This document shows positions 7,569 through 17,280 of a stretch of 64,000 nt of DNA, piece after piece. The stretch is from assembly GCF_964283195.1 (NCBI RefSeq), contig NZ_CAXYLH010000004.1; one strand, 5' to 3'. The stretch is from Paratractidigestivibacter sp003150175 (lineage in GTDB: Bacteria; Actinomycetota; Coriobacteriia; Coriobacteriales; Atopobiaceae). The notes under the pieces are model-generated. The model was not told the origin of the DNA. It worked only from the letters and a program-made list of their open reading frames with translations, and did no database searches. How positions within the stretch are numbered: the first letter of the stretch is position 1; each line of letters starts with the position of its first letter. Both the position numbers and the translations under genes were made by a program.

Positions 7569-10500
7569 ATGCTCATCAATCGTGTTTCTCGCCAGATCAT
7601 GACCTGCCCGGAGCTCGAGCCGCTCGTGCGCGCGCTCGGCGCGGGCGACGACGCCACGCTCGCCGTCGCGCAGTCCGCCCGCCCGCTGATGCTCGCGGCC
7701 ATCTGGGCAGACGACCCGCGGCCGTGCCTCTTTGTCGTGTCCGGCGAGGAGGCCGCCGATCGCGCCGCCCGCGCGCTCGCCGCGTGGCTCGGCCAAGACG
7801 TCGTCTGCCGCTACCCCGAGCGCCGCGACTATCCGTGGAGCGAGAAAGCCCCCGAGGACGCCGTCGTCGGCGCCCGCTGCCGCGCCGTCGCGCGCCTGGC
7901 GGAGGGGGAGAAGTGCGTCGTCGTCGCCTCGGCCCGCTCGCTGCTGCGCCGCGTGCCACCCGCAGGCTCCGGCTACTGGGCATCGAGCACGTTCTCCGTC
8001 GGCGACGAGGTGCCCTTCGACGAGGTCCCGGCCCTTCTCGTGGGCATGGGCTACGCCGACAACGGTGAGGTCGACGCCCCCGGCAGCTTCCATGTGCACG
8101 GCGACGCGGTGGACGTCTTTCCAGCGCAGGCCACGACGCCGGTGCGCATCGAGTTCTTCGGCGACGAGATCGACCGCGTGCGCCGCATGGTCGCGGCCAC
8201 CGGCCAGACCATCGGTGAGCTCAAGAGCGTGACCGTCTCGCCCTGCCGCGAGATGGCGCTGACCGACGAGACCGTCGCCCGCGCAGAGGAGGCGCTCTAC
8301 GCCCGCGCCCAGAACGACAACGCACTGGCCGCTGACCTGGAGCTCATCGGCGCGCGTGCCGCGCAGCCGGCGCTCGAGCGCTACCTGCCCGCGCTCTACG
8401 GGGACACCGCCACGCCCATCGACCACGCGAGCGATCGCACGCTCGTGGTCCTCGCCGAGCCGCGCGCGCTCTTCGACGACTGCCTGCGCGCCGCGGACGA
8501 GATCGAGCAGGCCGCGGGCGCCGCACGCGTCTCGACCAAGGGGCTCTACACGAACCCGCGCCAGCTCGACTTCGGCCGCCAGCAGCGCCTGAGCTTCGCC
8601 GCCATGCTGCGCGCCGGCGCGGGCGCCGTCACCGCGAGCCTCGAGGTGCGCCAGCCGGGCGTCAACGGCTCGGACTCCAAGCTCATGGGCCGCGTGCGCC
8701 AGCTCGTGGCCGACCGCTCGGTCACGCTCTTTGCCGTGCCCGATCGCGCGGCGCGCGAGGCCCTTGAGCTGCGCTTCAACGACGAGGGGATTCCGTTCGC
8801 CGAGTCGCTCGGCGCAGCGGCGGAGAACTCGCACGACGTCTGCGACGACGATGCCCGCTTCGACGCGCCGCCGCTGCCGCGCGACCGTGTGACCTTCATC
8901 GATGCGCCCGTGCCCGCGGGCGTCGTGATCCCCGCGGCGCGCCTGGGCATTCTTTCCGTCGACGACCTCGCCTCGCGCACCGCGAAGGCCCGCCGCCGCG
9001 CCAAGCGCGTGGACCCCACGAGCGTGACCTTCCCCTTTAAGCCGGGCGACTACGTCGTCCATGCCACGCACGGCATCGCGCTGTTCTCCGACATCGTGCG
9101 CCAGGAGGTCGCCGGGCGCGAGCGCGATTATTTCCAGCTCTCGTACGCCGGCGGCGACAAGCTCTTTGTCCCGCTCGAGCAGGTCGACCGCATCACGCGC
9201 TACGTCGGCCCGGACGGCGACTCGCCGCGACTCACGCGGCTGAACACCGCTGACTGGAGCCGCGCGACGGGCAAGGCGCGCAAATCCGCGAAAAAGCTCG
9301 CCTTCGACCTGGTGGACCTCTACACGCGCCGCTCCTCGGTGGCCGGCTTCGCCTTCAGCCCCGACACCCCCGCACAGGCGGATATGGAGTCCAGCTTCAG
9401 CTACGAGCTCACGCCCGACCAGGCGAGCGCCGTCGCCGACATCAAGGCCGACATGGAGGCCCGCAAGCCGATGGATCGCCTGCTCTGCGGCGACGTGGGC
9501 TTCGGCAAGACCGAGGTCGCCCTGCGCGCGGCGTTCAAGTGTTGCCAGGACTCCAAGCAGGTCATGATCCTGTGCCCGACGACGATCCTCGCGCAACAGC
9601 ACTTCGAGACCTTCTTCGAGCGGTTCGCGCCCTTCGACCTCAAGGTCGCGGTGCTCTCGCGCTTCGTCACGCCGGCGCAGCAGCGCCGCGCGCTCGCGGG
9701 CTTCGCGGACGGGTCGGTCGACGTGCTCGTGGGCACGCACCGGCTCCTTTCCGCCGACGTGAACCCCTACGACCTGGGGCTCGTGATCATCGACGAGGAG
9801 CAGCGCTTCGGCGTGCAGCACAAGGAGCAGCTCAAGAACCTGCGAGAGCAGGTCGACGTTCTCACGCTGTCCGCCACGCCCATCCCGCGCACGATGCAGA
9901 TGGCCATGAGCGGGGTGCGCGACATGAGCCTCATCATGACGCCGCCGCCGGGACGCCTTCCCGTCAAGGTCACGGTGGGGGAGTACGACCCCGACGTGGT
10001 GAGCGCCGCCATCCGCGCCGAGCTCGCGCGCAAGGGGCAGGTCTACTACGTGAGCAACCGCGTGCACACCATCGACGACGCGGTCGCGCGCGTGATGGAG
10101 GCCGCGCCCGAGGCCCGCGTGGCCGTGGCCCACGGAAAAATGAGCGCCAAGCAGGTCGAGGATGTGATGCTGCAGTTCAACGAGCACGAGGTGGATGTGC
10201 TCGTGGCGACGACCATCATCGAGTCGGGCATCGACAACTCGCACTCGAACACGCTCATCATCGAGGACTCGCAGCGGCTCGGCTTGGCACAGCTCTATCA
10301 GCTCAAGGGGCGCGTGGGGCGCAGCCGCCAGCAGGCGTACGCGTACTTCATGTTCCCCGGCGAGACCCCGCTGACTCCCGAGGCGACCGACCGCCTGACC
10401 GCCATCAACGAGTACCAGGACCTGGGCAGCGGCATGAAGATCGCCATGCGCGACCTTGAGATCCGCGGCGCGGGGTCGCTCATGGGCGCCGAGCAGCACG

Positions 10501-11030
10501 GCAATCTCTCGAGCGTGGGCTTCGACCTCTTTACGCAGATGCTCGGCGAGGCCGTGGCCGAGGCCCGGGGCGAGACGCGCGACGTCGAGCTCGCCGAGGT
10601 CAACATCAACCTGCCCGCGGACTTTTTCCTCGCGGAGGAGTATCTGCCCGAGGTCGATCGGCGCGTGCTCGTGTACCGCAAGCTTGCCGCGGCGGTGGAC
10701 ATCGCCGAGGTCGACGCGCTGCAGGAGGAGACCGAGGAGCGCTTCGGCGCGCTGCCGCTCGCGGGCAAAAACCTGTTCGACCGCGCCCGGGTGAGGATCC
10801 GCGCTCAGCGTCTGGGCTGCACCGCCATTAGCCTGACGAACGGGCGGATCACCTACCAGGGTGTCGACGTGCCGCGCGCCGTCGCGCTCAAGCTCCGCGG
10901 CGAGGGCGCGCTCAACTACCCGAAGACCCACAAGCTGGCGTACCCCTTCCGGCGTAAGGACTCCGAGCTCATGCCCGTGGCGCTCGGCGTGCTCGAGCAG
11001 CTCGGCGGCGACGATGAGGTGGACGAGTAG
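7569..11030 (+). CDS. mfd: Transcription-repair coupling factor
   Basis: A 1153-residue Mfd, a DNA translocase that removes RNA polymerase stalled at lesions and recruits UvrA. Domains run in family order: UvrB-like N-terminus (residues 1-330), CarD-like RNA-polymerase interaction domain at about 480-560 (FKPGDYVVHATHGIALF), helicase/translocase core with Walker A GDVGFGKTE and DEEQ box (VIIDEEQRFG), motif III SATPIPRT, the motif VI region QLKGRVGRSRQQAYAYF, and the C-terminal TRCF domain. The frame is open further upstream, but the ATG at 7569 has AAGGAG at a normal distance and gives a family-typical length. Confidence 0.97.
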   Translation: MLINRVSRQIMTCPELEPLVRALGAGDDATLAVAQSARPLMLAAIWADDPRPCLFVVSGEEAADRAARALAAWLGQDVVCRYPERRDYPWSEKAPEDAVVGARCRAVARLAEGEKCVVVASARSLLRRVPPAGSGYWASSTFSVGDEVPFDEVPALLVGMGYADNGEVDAPGSFHVHGDAVDVFPAQATTPVRIEFFGDEIDRVRRMVAATGQTIGELKSVTVSPCREMALTDETVARAEEALYARAQNDNALAADLELIGARAAQPALERYLPALYGDTATPIDHASDRTLVVLAEPRALFDDCLRAADEIEQAAGAARVSTKGLYTNPRQLDFGRQQRLSFAAMLRAGAGAVTASLEVRQPGVNGSDSKLMGRVRQLVADRSVTLFAVPDRAAREALELRFNDEGIPFAESLGAAAENSHDVCDDDARFDAPPLPRDRVTFIDAPVPAGVVIPAARLGILSVDDLASRTAKARRRAKRVDPTSVTFPFKPGDYVVHATHGIALFSDIVRQEVAGRERDYFQLSYAGGDKLFVPLEQVDRITRYVGPDGDSPRLTRLNTADWSRATGKARKSAKKLAFDLVDLYTRRSSVAGFAFSPDTPAQADMESSFSYELTPDQASAVADIKADMEARKPMDRLLCGDVGFGKTEVALRAAFKCCQDSKQVMILCPTTILAQQHFETFFERFAPFDLKVAVLSRFVTPAQQRRALAGFADGSVDVLVGTHRLLSADVNPYDLGLVIIDEEQRFGVQHKEQLKNLREQVDVLTLSATPIPRTMQMAMSGVRDMSLIMTPPPGRLPVKVTVGEYDPDVVSAAIRAELARKGQVYYVSNRVHTIDDAVARVMEAAPEARVAVAHGKMSAKQVEDVMLQFNEHEVDVLVATTIIESGIDNSHSNTLIIEDSQRLGLAQLYQLKGRVGRSRQQAYAYFMFPGETPLTPEATDRLTAINEYQDLGSGMKIAMRDLEIRGAGSLMGAEQHGNLSSVGFDLFTQMLGEAVAEARGETRDVELAEVNINLPADFFLAEEYLPEVDRRVLVYRKLAAAVDIAEVDALQEETEERFGALPLAGKNLFDRARVRIRAQRLGCTAISLTNGRITYQGVDVPRAVALKLRGEGALNYPKTHKLAYPFRRKDSELMPVALGVLEQLGGDDEVDE

Positions 11031-11116
11031 GGCTTGCGGATGCCCACGAATCGTCGGTTCTGCGCGGATCGGCACGCATTGCCGCGCCCGCAGGCTCTGC
11101 CGGATGTTTGGCGGTG

Positions 11117-11333
11117 CACAAAACTTGATTAGGGCCACGCGGAAGGGCGGTCGGCGCACAAAACTCGCTTAGGGCCACGTGTTTTCGGCCCTCAAACGGG
11201 AATTAGTCGTGAGCGCGGACGCAAAAGCCCAGTTGAGGATTGACGGGTTACTGATTGGTCACGCAAAACACGTAGCCCTAAGCGAGTTTTGCGCGCCCGG
11301 TCGACCCTTGCGTGGCCCTAAGCGGGTTTTGTG
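11117..11333. repeat. Repeat family A: four 23-bp copies forming inverted repeats
   Basis: Four copies of a 23-bp sequence of the form CACAAAACT.G.TTAGGGC. At 11117-11139 and 11157-11179 they are on the plus strand; at 11271-11293 and 11311-11333 they are inverted. Nested hairpins result. The loop holds GCAAAAGCCCAGTTG (11221-11235), identical to a 15-mer in the loop of another inverted repeat (17333-17347). This explains most of the 425-bp mfd-mazG gap, which holds no gene. Confidence 0.7.
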
Positions 11334-11455
11334 CGTTGCGGAGGGCCGCGACGCGGCTTCGGGACGTGATCTGAGGCCAACGCCATGCGAGCCGTGCGGG
11401 CCTGCGCGCCCCACGCGATACAATGACGCGGGAAAACCGAGGGGAAGGGAAGCAT

Positions 11456-12421
11456 ATGGAGTTCGTGCCGGGTAAGTTCAACCAGCCGGAGTGCCGCGTG
11501 GCCGACGGCAGGGCGCTGTCGGACCTCGTGGACGAGCAGAACGTGGAGCGCGCCGGTGCGCCCGCCGACCATCCGGAGCTCGACCGCCTGATCCGCACCA
11601 TCTGGCGCTTGCGCCAGCCCGATGGCTGCCCCTGGGACCGCGAGCAGACCCACGCCTCAATAACGAAGAACATGGTCGAGGAGGCATACGAGGCGGTCGA
11701 CGCCATCGATGCCCATGACGAGGCCCATCTGTGCGAGGAGCTCGGCGATGTCCTCGAGCAGGTCGTCCTTCACGCGCAGATCGCCGCGGACGCCGGCGAG
11801 TTCGACATCGACGACGTCGCCCGCGGCCTCAACGAAAAGCTCGTCCGCCGCCACCCCCATGTGTTCGGTGATCTTGCCGCGTCCGTGGACGGCGCGGTCC
11901 CTGCCGGCTACGATGAGGCCCGGCCCGATGGGACGGCGCCCGACGCACCGGCGGTCCTCGACATCTGGGACGATGTCAAGCGCCTGGAGCGGGAAGCCAG
12001 GGGCGAGCTCTCCGGTGCGGAGGCGGGACTGCTCGATTCCGTTCCGGCGAGCCTTCCCGCCCTCATGCAGGCGCAGAAGATCTCCAAGCGTGCGGCCAAG
12101 GCCGGTTTCGAGTGGGAGACCACGGCCGACGTCTGGGATAAGGTCGCCGAGGAGCGGGCGGAGTTCGAGGCCGAGGAGCCAGGTTCCGACGCGGCGGCCC
12201 TTGAGTTCGGCGACTTGCTGTTCGCGCTGGTCAACGTCGCGCGCAAAGAGGGCATCGACGCCGAGGAGGCCCTCGCGGCGTCCAACCGGAAGTTCCGCCG
12301 CCGCTGGGCGCGCATCGAGGAGGCCGCCCGCGCCGAGGGAAGCTCCGTCAAAGAGCTGGGCACAGCTGAGCTGAACGACCTTTGGGAGCGTGCGAAGGCT
12401 GAGGAGAAGGCGTCGCGCTAG
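11456..12421 (+). CDS. mazG: Nucleoside triphosphate pyrophosphohydrolase MazG
   Basis: MazG hydrolyses nucleoside triphosphates to monophosphates and pyrophosphate, cleaning non-canonical nucleotides or tuning stringent-response pools. The first all-alpha MazG domain shows the metal-binding helices (MVEEAYEAVDAID and LCEELGDVLEQVVLHA) and the KLVRRHPHVFGD motif. A second, degenerate MazG-like domain follows (WDKVAEERAEF...LEFGDLLFALVNVA). The 321-residue length suits two-domain MazG. The ATG at 11456 is preferred over 11423 because GGGAAGGGA precedes it by about 6 nt. It lies directly downstream of mfd, a common genome-maintenance neighbourhood. Confidence 0.93.
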   Translation: MEFVPGKFNQPECRVADGRALSDLVDEQNVERAGAPADHPELDRLIRTIWRLRQPDGCPWDREQTHASITKNMVEEAYEAVDAIDAHDEAHLCEELGDVLEQVVLHAQIAADAGEFDIDDVARGLNEKLVRRHPHVFGDLAASVDGAVPAGYDEARPDGTAPDAPAVLDIWDDVKRLEREARGELSGAEAGLLDSVPASLPALMQAQKISKRAAKAGFEWETTADVWDKVAEERAEFEAEEPGSDAAALEFGDLLFALVNVARKEGIDAEEALAASNRKFRRRWARIEEAARAEGSSVKELGTAELNDLWERAKAEEKASR

Positions 12422-12516
12422 CGGCCCGCGCGTTGGTCCTCTGGTATAACTGATTCACAAACCGGCTTGGCCGCCCGCGTGCGACCGAGCAAATACACCT
12501 AAATCGAAGCGACGGC

Positions 12517-13347
12517 ATGAGCGAAACCACGGACAATTACTCGAACGGCAGGCACGCGCGCCTCTCGGGCGCCGAGGCCAGGGCCGCGGCGGACGCCGCC
12601 CGCGCGGCGCGAGAGGGCTCGCACTTCACGAGCGCGCCCGCGCAGCCTGAGCAGGGATTCTCTTATGGTGACGCTGCCCGTGGCGCAGCGGCCGCTGGGA
12701 CTGCGGACATCGCCGGGAACGCCTGGGTCGTCGGCACCGGGGGAGTTCCCGGTGACTCCGGGACCGTCGCGGACGCCGGCTTCGCGGACGCCGCCGCGCC
12801 CCGTCGCCCGCGCTCGTCTCGCCTGGACGACCGCGGGACGCAGCGCGCCAACCGCCGCCGAGACGCCCGCGTCGCCCCGGACCGCGCCGCCGACGGCCGC
12901 CCCGCCGAGCCGCGCCGCGAGGCGGCGTCGCTCCCGACCATCGACGTCAACGGCGCGCTTTCGGCTATCGGTAACTTCGTGGTGCATTTCCGCGTGGCGC
13001 TCCTGATCGCCGCGCTCGTTCTCGGAGTGCTCATGGCCATGTATGGCCCTGTGCAGACGTATTACCGCGCTTGGCGCGCCGGTCAGGACCTGCAGGCACA
13101 GCTCGATGAGCTCAACGCCAGCAACGAGCAGTACAAAGACGACATTCAGGCCCTCCAGACCCGCGAGGGGATCGAGGACGAGGCGCGCCGTCGCGGCTAC
13201 GTCACGAACGGCGAGACCAAGGTCGTCGTGGACGGGCTCAACGACGGGTCGGACGACTCGTCTCAGAGCTCTGACGGCGACCAACAGGCCCAAAAGCCCT
13301 GGTACATCGAGCTCGGGGACAAGGTCTTCCATTACATCGGCAACTGA
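12517..13347 (+). CDS. FtsB/DivIC-family septum formation initiator
   Basis: A bitopic division protein of 276 residues. The N-terminal ~140 residues are cytoplasmic, low-complexity and Ala/Arg-rich. One membrane segment follows at about residues 155-175 (VALLIAALVLGVLMAMYG), then a coiled coil (LQAQLDELNASNEQYKDDIQ) and the FtsB/DivIC signature REGIEDEARRRGYV with the hallmark family spacing. In actinobacteria such proteins bridge FtsL and FtsQ at the divisome. The long disordered N-terminal extension is typical of actinobacterial versions. mazG lies upstream and ppx/gppA downstream, the usual actinobacterial order around ftsB. Confidence 0.88.
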   Translation: MSETTDNYSNGRHARLSGAEARAAADAARAAREGSHFTSAPAQPEQGFSYGDAARGAAAAGTADIAGNAWVVGTGGVPGDSGTVADAGFADAAAPRRPRSSRLDDRGTQRANRRRDARVAPDRAADGRPAEPRREAASLPTIDVNGALSAIGNFVVHFRVALLIAALVLGVLMAMYGPVQTYYRAWRAGQDLQAQLDELNASNEQYKDDIQALQTREGIEDEARRRGYVTNGETKVVVDGLNDGSDDSSQSSDGDQQAQKPWYIELGDKVFHYIGN

Positions 13348-13349
13348 CG

Positions 13350-13412
13350 CGCAATTGCGGCGGGTGTCCGGCGTCGGCTCAAACCGAGCTGCGGGAGCCC
13401 GCCCTAATTGCG
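13350..13412 (+). terminator. Inverted repeat between ftsB-like gene and ppx
   Basis: CGCAATT..GGCGGG at 13350 pairs with CCCGCC.TAATTGCG ending at 13412. It lacks a T-run, so it may be an attenuating hairpin rather than a true terminator. Confidence 0.4.
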
Positions 13413-13434
13413 AGCCTGCAAGAAAGGACACGAC

Positions 13435-14478
13435 ATGAGGCGCGTTGCGTGCATCGACATCGGGACGGTGACGGCGCGTCTGGCCGTCGCCGACGTGGAG
13501 GGCGGCCGCGTGCAGCGGCTCGCGAAGACGTCCAACATTTGCAACCTGGGCCAAGGGGTCGACCGGACGCGTCGGCTCGATCCGGAGGCGATGGGCCGCG
13601 TCGTCGCGTGCTGCCGCGAGTACGTGGCGAGCGCCGTCGCAGCGGGCGCCGAGGCCGTGTGCTGCACGATGACGTCGGCGGCGCGCGACGCGCAGAACTC
13701 CGCCGATCTTGTGGGCGCATTGAGGAGCCTCGGCCTGGAGCCGGAGGTCATCCCCGGAGAGGTCGAGGGCGCGCTGACCTTCCTCGGCGTGGCGCAGGAC
13801 TTCGGCGGGCGGCGCATCCTCGTGGCGGACAACGGCGGCGGGTCGACCGAGCTCGCGTGCGGAGTTCTTGCCGACGGCGTGCTTGACCTGCAGTTCGTTT
13901 GCTCGACGAACGTTGGGTGCAGAAGGATTACCGATAAGTTCCTGAGCGGCGCTGCTGCTGACGGCGGTACGGCCACTGGTGCGGCTGCCGGCGCGGGCTT
14001 GCCGTCCGCGGAGGACCTCGCGGCGGCGCACAGGTTCGCGGCGGGCCTCTTTGCGCCGGAGGCCGCGAAGATCGCGCCCCTTGCGCCCGAGGCACTCGTG
14101 GTCTGCGGCGGCACGGTGACCACGCTCGTGGCCGTCGACCTCGCGCTCGAGCCGTACGACTCGAGCCGCGTTCACCTGGCGAGGCTCACTGCCGCGAAGG
14201 TCGCCGAGCTCGAGGCGTCCCTTGCGGCAAAGACGGTCGAGCAGCGCGCCGCCATGCCGGGTATCCAGCCCAAGCGCGCGCCCGTGATCCTGGGCGGGGC
14301 CGTGGCGATCGGCGAGCTCATGGCTCAGATCGGCTTCGACGAGCTCACGGTGAGCGAGTCGGATCTGCTGTTCGGCCTTTCGCTCACGGCGGCGACCGCG
14401 CTGCCGGGCGAGGAGGGCACGAACTCGCCCGTCGGCTGGAAGCCGACCATGCGCCCGTTGCCGCGCTATAGCGGTTAG
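13435..14478 (+). CDS. Ppx/GppA exopolyphosphatase / pppGpp phosphatase family
   Basis: A 347-residue actin-fold (ASKHA) phosphatase. It shows the phosphate-1 loop DIGTVTARLAVAD near the N-terminus, the phosphate-2 loop DNGGGSTELA, and the adenosine-type motif CGGTVTTLVA. Family members cleave inorganic polyphosphate or convert pppGpp to ppGpp; which applies here cannot be told from sequence. Length matches the short single-module actinobacterial Ppx. The ATG at 13435 is preferred because AAAGGA precedes it at 7-9 nt. Its neighbour upstream is the FtsB-like gene. Confidence 0.9.
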   Translation: MRRVACIDIGTVTARLAVADVEGGRVQRLAKTSNICNLGQGVDRTRRLDPEAMGRVVACCREYVASAVAAGAEAVCCTMTSAARDAQNSADLVGALRSLGLEPEVIPGEVEGALTFLGVAQDFGGRRILVADNGGGSTELACGVLADGVLDLQFVCSTNVGCRRITDKFLSGAAADGGTATGAAAGAGLPSAEDLAAAHRFAAGLFAPEAAKIAPLAPEALVVCGGTVTTLVAVDLALEPYDSSRVHLARLTAAKVAELEASLAAKTVEQRAAMPGIQPKRAPVILGGAVAIGELMAQIGFDELTVSESDLLFGLSLTAATALPGEEGTNSPVGWKPTMRPLPRYSG

Positions 14479-14556
14479 CAGAGCGGCGTCGTCGCCCGCT
14501 CGCGCGGGCTCAAAGTCGGCTAGACTATACGGACGCGCTTCGGCGCCGGCGCTCAT

Positions 14557-14641
14557 GGGGGCGTGGCGGAATTGGCATACGCAGCGGCCTTAAAAGCCGC
14601 GGCCGAAAGGATTGTGGGTTCGAGTCCCACCGCCCCTACCA
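14557..14641 (+). tRNA. tRNA-Leu(TAA)
   Basis: An 85-nt class II tRNA with a long variable arm. The acceptor GGGGGCG pairs with CGCCCCT (one G-T pair), the anticodon stem-loop is GGCCT-TAAAAGCC with anticodon TAA, and the T-arm is GTGGGTTCGAGTCCCAC. The CCA end is encoded. Confidence 0.95.
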
Positions 14642-14720
14642 GTTTGCCTAGGCGTAGTTTTGTGTTTGGCGCCCAATGATATCCTTTGCTTAATATGCTT
14701 TGATATCTGATGGAGGCGTT

Positions 14721-15994
14721 GTGGCAAAGAATAGGCCTGCCCGTGGGCAAAAGCGCGGGTGCATCTGGTTCATTGGCGTCTTCTGCGTGCTGTGCCTTGC
14801 CGTGGTCGCGCTTGCTTATGCGGTTTGCATCGCCTCCGGCGTCGGGCTTTGGTTTTTGGCCCGCTACATATGGAGGTCTCTTGTCCGAGAATCTCCCGAC
14901 AACGGGCTTGTTAAATGGGGTATGCGTCAAGCGCCCATTGTCCGCAAGATGCTCGCGGCCGTTCCCTGTGTGCTCTTGAGCCTCATGCTTGTCGGCTCTC
15001 TTGCGGGCTCGATCGCGTCGAGTTCGAGCGGCAATGCTGCGAGCGGCGATGCGAACCGGCAGGGCCAGACGGCGGCGGAGTCGGCGAATTCGGAATCGAA
15101 GGCCGATGACCAGGGATCTGATGAAGCGACTAAGGCCGAGCAGGGCCGTCAGCCTGAAACTGCAGGGCTTGGCGATCTGAAGGCTACGTTTATCGATGTG
15201 GGTCAAGGCGATTCGGAGTTTGTGCTTCTTCCCGACGGAAAGACGATGCTCATCGACGCCGGCGAGGTCGTGAGCGGGTCGACCGTCGAACAATTCCTGA
15301 CTGCTCAGAATATAAAAAAGATCGACTATCTTGTTGCGACGCATCCACATTCAGATCACATCGGGGTTTGGCCGACGTGATCCGCGCGTTCGGCATCGGT
15401 GAGGTTTGGATGCCGGTTGCCAGCGAGGGCACCGAGGTGTACCAGGAATTTCTGGACGCCCTCGAGGCGAAGAAATGCGCGGTGAAGAAGGCCGTCGCCG
15501 GCGAGAAGATCGTTTCTGGAGACGCTGGCTATGAGATTGATGTGCTCGGCCCTGATTCGAGCGTGCAGTCCGAGGATATGAACGACTACTCGGTCGTGCT
15601 TCGCGTGACCTACGGAACGACGTCGATGCTCTTTACGGGTGATGCGCCTGCGAGCGAAATCGCCGCCGATAATCCGGGCCGCGTCGACGTCCTCAAAGCG
15701 GCGCACCACGGGAGCAAAACAGGGATCACAACGGAGCTCGCCCGCGCGCTTCGCCCAGCTGTCGTCGTTCTTTCGTATGGGGAGGGAAACGACTACGGGC
15801 ATCCTGACCAGGCAACTCTCGATGTGTTCGCGAGCGTGGGAGCGCAAATCTACGGTACGGCTGTCAACGGGAACGTGACGGTGACGTCCGATGGCAAGAG
15901 CGTCACGGCCCAGACTTCAAAGGACGGGACCGTTGCGGCGGGAGTAAGTGCGGAGGAGCGCCGGAGGCAGGAGGCGGACGAAATCCCTGTTTAA
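14721..15994 (+). pseudogene. ComEC/Rec2-like metallo-beta-lactamase hydrolase, frameshifted
   Basis: Two overlapping frames together encode a ComEC C-terminal-like MBL protein. Part one begins at GTG 14721 (TGGAGG at 14711), has two N-terminal membrane segments and a Ser/Ala linker, then the MBL domain (VGQGDSEF, LLIDAG-type loop) ending in THPHSDHIG. The frame breaks inside that metal-binding motif. Part two, from about 15368, continues with GEVW...DYSVVLRV, FTGDA, and AAHHGSKT. Adding one G to the GGGG run at 15363-15366 would restore HSDHIGGLADV. Either the gene is dead by a one-base deletion or the assembly lost one G. Isolated MBL proteins of this type are secreted or membrane-anchored hydrolases of uncertain role; the ComEC channel region is absent. 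Confidence 0.8.
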
Positions 15995-16037
15995 GTAGCA
16001 TGGTCGTGCTCCGCTGCTTCCTTGGAGGCATATCCTG

Positions 16038-16043
16038 TATACT
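16038..16043 (+). promoter_or_regulatory. -10 element of tRNA-Glu
   Basis: TATACT lies 10 bp before the tRNA 5' end, a suitable -10 position; no convincing -35 element was seen. Confidence 0.35.
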
Positions 16044-16053
16044 GTCTTTTTGC

Positions 16054-16130
16054 GTCCCCATCGTCTAGCGGCCTAGGACGCCACCCTTTCAAGGTGGATA
16101 TCGCGGGTTCGAATCCCGCTGGGGGCACCA
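16054..16130 (+). tRNA. tRNA-Glu(TTC)
   Basis: A 77-nt cloverleaf: acceptor GTCCCCA/TGGGGGC, anticodon stem-loop CCACC-CTTTCAA-GGTGG with anticodon TTC, T-arm CGGGTTCGAATCCCG, encoded CCA. Confidence 0.95.
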
Positions 16131-16351
16131 CAGAGAACCGTAGCGGGTCAACGATTGTTCGTTGACCCGCTTTGTTTTTAGGTCTGCGGGCGCGCGTTTC
16201 TTGCCGGTATCGACTCGCGCGCCGGTTGGTTGCGCTCGCGTGACGCTGTGAAAACTCTTTGCGGGCGGCCTGCCCAGTGGGCGACGCGCGGCGTAAAACA
16301 AACATGTGCCGCGTAGCTAGCGCGGCAGCCGTCAACGAAGGGAGCATCAAA

Positions 16352-17257
16352 ATGTACGAGGACATCATCACTGTGTCGACCGTAACGCTCCGACCCATGT
16401 GGGGCCAGAAGGAACAGAACCTCAACAGGATCTTGGGCTACATGAAGGCGGCAAAGAAGAAAGGCTCCGACCTCGTGGTGCTCCCCGAGATGGCGCTCAC
16501 CGCCTACGATGACGAGGCCGAAAAGCCGCTCGAGGAAAAGATGCAGTACAAGCTCGCCGAGACCGTCCCGGGCCCCTCGACCAATAAGGTCGCCGAGCTT
16601 GCCAAGGAACTCGGCCTGTACGTGGTTATGGGCATGCCGATCAAGGATGCCCAGAAGCCCGACACCATCTACAACGGCCTCGCGATCTTCACGCCCGAGG
16701 GGCTGGCCGGCGACTACCACAAGATGCACCTGCCGGCGCCCGAGCCCAACTGGGCGACGCGCGGCGATAAGCCCTTCATCCTCGACACCCCGTGGGGCCC
16801 GATCGGTTGCGCCATCTGCTACGACACGTATTGCTTCCCTGAGCTCATGGACTACTACGTGGCCAAGGGCTGTCGCCTGTACATCAACTCGACGGCGCTC
16901 GCGCACTGCCACGGTAAGTGCCTGGGCGACGACACGCTGCGCGCGCAGTGCATCCGCGAGGGCATCTTCATCGTGTCGTCCAATCTCGGCGGCCTCGACA
17001 AGGACAACTACTTCTGGGGCGGCAGCTCCATCCTGGGTCCGTCCGCAAAGACCTGGGAGCCGCATTACTACGCCGGTATGCCCTTCACCGCGGAAGGCGC
17101 CGACGAGGAGGCCATGTACACCGCGACGATCGACCTTTCACTGGCCACGCGCTTCCTCTACAAGCACAACCCTGCGGTCGACGGCACCGATTGGCGACCC
17201 GAGAAGTACGTCGGTATGTTCCAGGACGTGCTTGCTGACGAGAACTACGGTAAGTAA
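16352..17257 (+). CDS. Carbon-nitrogen hydrolase (nitrilase superfamily)
   Basis: A 301-residue amidase-fold enzyme with the Glu-Lys-Cys triad visible: E46 in LVVLPEMALT, K124 in DYHKMHLPAP, and C156 in GCAICYDTYCFPE. The family hydrolyses non-peptide C-N bonds (aliphatic amides, N-carbamoyl compounds, omega-amides). The exact substrate cannot be called. The ATG at 16352 has GGGAG 9 nt upstream; the frame is open further upstream but without such a site. It is transcribed alone, between tRNA-Glu and a palindrome-rich gap. No signal peptide, so cytoplasmic. Confidence 0.9.
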   Translation: MYEDIITVSTVTLRPMWGQKEQNLNRILGYMKAAKKKGSDLVVLPEMALTAYDDEAEKPLEEKMQYKLAETVPGPSTNKVAELAKELGLYVVMGMPIKDAQKPDTIYNGLAIFTPEGLAGDYHKMHLPAPEPNWATRGDKPFILDTPWGPIGCAICYDTYCFPELMDYYVAKGCRLYINSTALAHCHGKCLGDDTLRAQCIREGIFIVSSNLGGLDKDNYFWGGSSILGPSAKTWEPHYYAGMPFTAEGADEEAMYTATIDLSLATRFLYKHNPAVDGTDWRPEKYVGMFQDVLADENYGK

Positions 17258-17280
17258 GAGAGATTGGTCGGGTGTAGCGC

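Noticed and set aside
7566..11159. A 3.6-kb open frame opposite mfd
   Set aside because: This is a high-GC antisense shadow of mfd with no recognisable domain.
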